Positions 5,631-6,204 of a stretch of 6,204 bases of DNA are shown here, piece by piece. The position numbers and the translations under genes are program-made. The notes under the pieces were generated by a model. The model searched no databases. It saw only the letters and a program-made list of their open reading frames with translations, and was not told where the DNA came from. Origin of the DNA: Candidatus Dormiibacterota bacterium. Lineage in GTDB: Bacteria > Chloroflexota > Dormibacteria > Aeolococcales > Aeolococcaceae. Within the stretch, counting starts at the first letter, position 1. The number at the start of each line of letters is the position of its first letter. The stretch spans positions 1 through 6,204 of the forward strand of contig DAIDIX010000107.1 in NCBI GenBank assembly GCA_027451645.1. Direction: 5' to 3'.

Positions 5631-6204
5631 ATGAAAAGTGGATACCCATCGAACCACTTTTGGGCATCAGTTTTCCTTACTGCTCTGCTTATTCCCATCG
5701 TTGCATCATGCGGGGTAACGTCTAGCAACACTTCTCCACGCTTATCAAAAGTTGCTACTTGGCCCACATCTCTCGAGCCCACTGGAGTCACCTGTACCAC
5801 TTCTGGCTCATGCACGCTCTGGGCGGTAAACAAGTTGGTTCAAAAATCCAAGGATGTACTCTTAGGACTTGAGTCATTTCCCATATCGTTGGCCAATGGA
5901 CACATTGGGAGGGGCACTACACAACTCCTCAGAATCAGTTCACTGGTAACCTTGCCCCCAGGCAGCTTTGCACATTCTCTTGCTTCGCCGTTCGCACTCT
6001 TGCCAGTTACCATCTCTTGCTCACCCACTGGTATTACCTGCATTGCGATCACTGGGGCAGCCCAGAAATTCGAAAGTTCTCCAGGTGAAGTTCCGCTCGT
6101 GTTTGTACGATTCAACTCTGGCTCCTGGCATCTTGAACCCCAACTCATCAATACGCCAACCTACTACAACAACTCTGCTCAAGGTGTGTGCCCTGATGCG
6201 CAGC
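5631..6204 (+). CDS. Secreted lipoprotein with paired-Cys repeats, 3' end outside window
   Basis: An open frame runs from ATG 5631 to the right edge without a stop (191 codons visible). GGAG at 5621-5624 lies six bases upstream. The signal peptide has one Lys (residue 2), a hydrophobic core (10-24) and lipobox V24-A-S-C27, so the mature protein should be lipidated at Cys27 and exposed outside the membrane. A Ser/Thr-rich linker follows. Two segments look alike: VTCTTSGSCTLWAV (C55, C61) and ISCSPTGITCIAITG (C130, C137). Both resemble the SC-x(5-7)-CxAxG unit of repeat proteins, probably beta-propellers with a disulphide per blade, that are common in exported actinobacterial proteins. The spacing of about 75 residues is longer than one such blade usually takes, so this is tentative. 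Ligand-binding or surface-attachment roles would fit; no catalytic motif is visible. It is the fourth gene of the zincin operon. Confidence 0.72.
   Translation, partial: MKSGYPSNHFWASVFLTALLIPIVASCGVTSSNTSPRLSKVATWPTSLEPTGVTCTTSGSCTLWAVNKLVQKSKDVLLGLESFPISLANGHIGRGTTQLLRISSLVTLPPGSFAHSLASPFALLPVTISCSPTGITCIAITGAAQKFESSPGEVPLVFVRFNSGSWHLEPQLINTPTYYNNSAQGVCPDAQ

Noticed and set aside
5432..6151. Two - strand open frames (5432-5833 and 5840-6151)
   Set aside because: They lie opposite the membrane-protein and lipoprotein genes, which have ribosome-binding sites, a lipobox and membrane helices; these are shadows.
1..6204. tRNA gene, attachment site, CRISPR array or insertion-sequence ends
   Set aside because: No T-loop-like motif in a cloverleaf context, no regularly spaced repeats, no transposase and no terminal inverted repeats were found.

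Overview
The window looks like accessory DNA from a bacterium with ordinary sigma70-type signals, AGGAGG-like ribosome-binding sites and Cys-anchored lipoproteins. The final gene carries paired-Cys repeats (SC...CxAxG style) of a kind I associate with actinobacterial exported proteins, and the overall base use is moderately GC-rich. I therefore lean towards an actinobacterium-like host, possibly an acidophilic Acidimicrobiia relative, but this is an inference and not a firm assignment. Every credible gene is on the + strand.

Left block (1-3415). The window opens inside the last codons of a tyrosine recombinase (integrase), including its probable catalytic Tyr. Four bases later comes a membrane-linked Mrr-type nuclease. 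A near-consensus promoter overlaps the end of the Mrr gene. It drives a TTG-started ATPase of the TraG/TraD/VirD4 coupling-protein type, which overlaps by ATGA a multi-pass M48 (HtpX-like) metallopeptidase. An integrase followed by a DNA nuclease, a DNA-translocase-type ATPase and a membrane protease suggests part of an integrative element. It could be a transfer module or a membrane-associated defence cassette.

Middle (3416-4447). A short spacer with a possible weak terminator and a 13-bp palindrome leads to a small lipoprotein gene. A 361-base non-coding stretch follows. It holds two degenerate colinear copies of a sequence block, a perfect 12-bp palindrome and a tandem 11-bp direct repeat just upstream of the next ribosome-binding site.

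Right block (4448-6204). This is a tightly packed, visibly more A/T-rich operon. It encodes a HEIGHH zincin resembling ImmA/IrrE-type peptidases, a 44-codon small ORF joined by ATGA overlaps at both ends, a three-helix membrane protein, and a secreted lipoprotein cut by the window edge. The four genes are probably co-translated in part. The zincin could be a soluble protease working with membrane and surface partners, but no specific function can be assigned. The two blocks may be separate cargo modules of one element.
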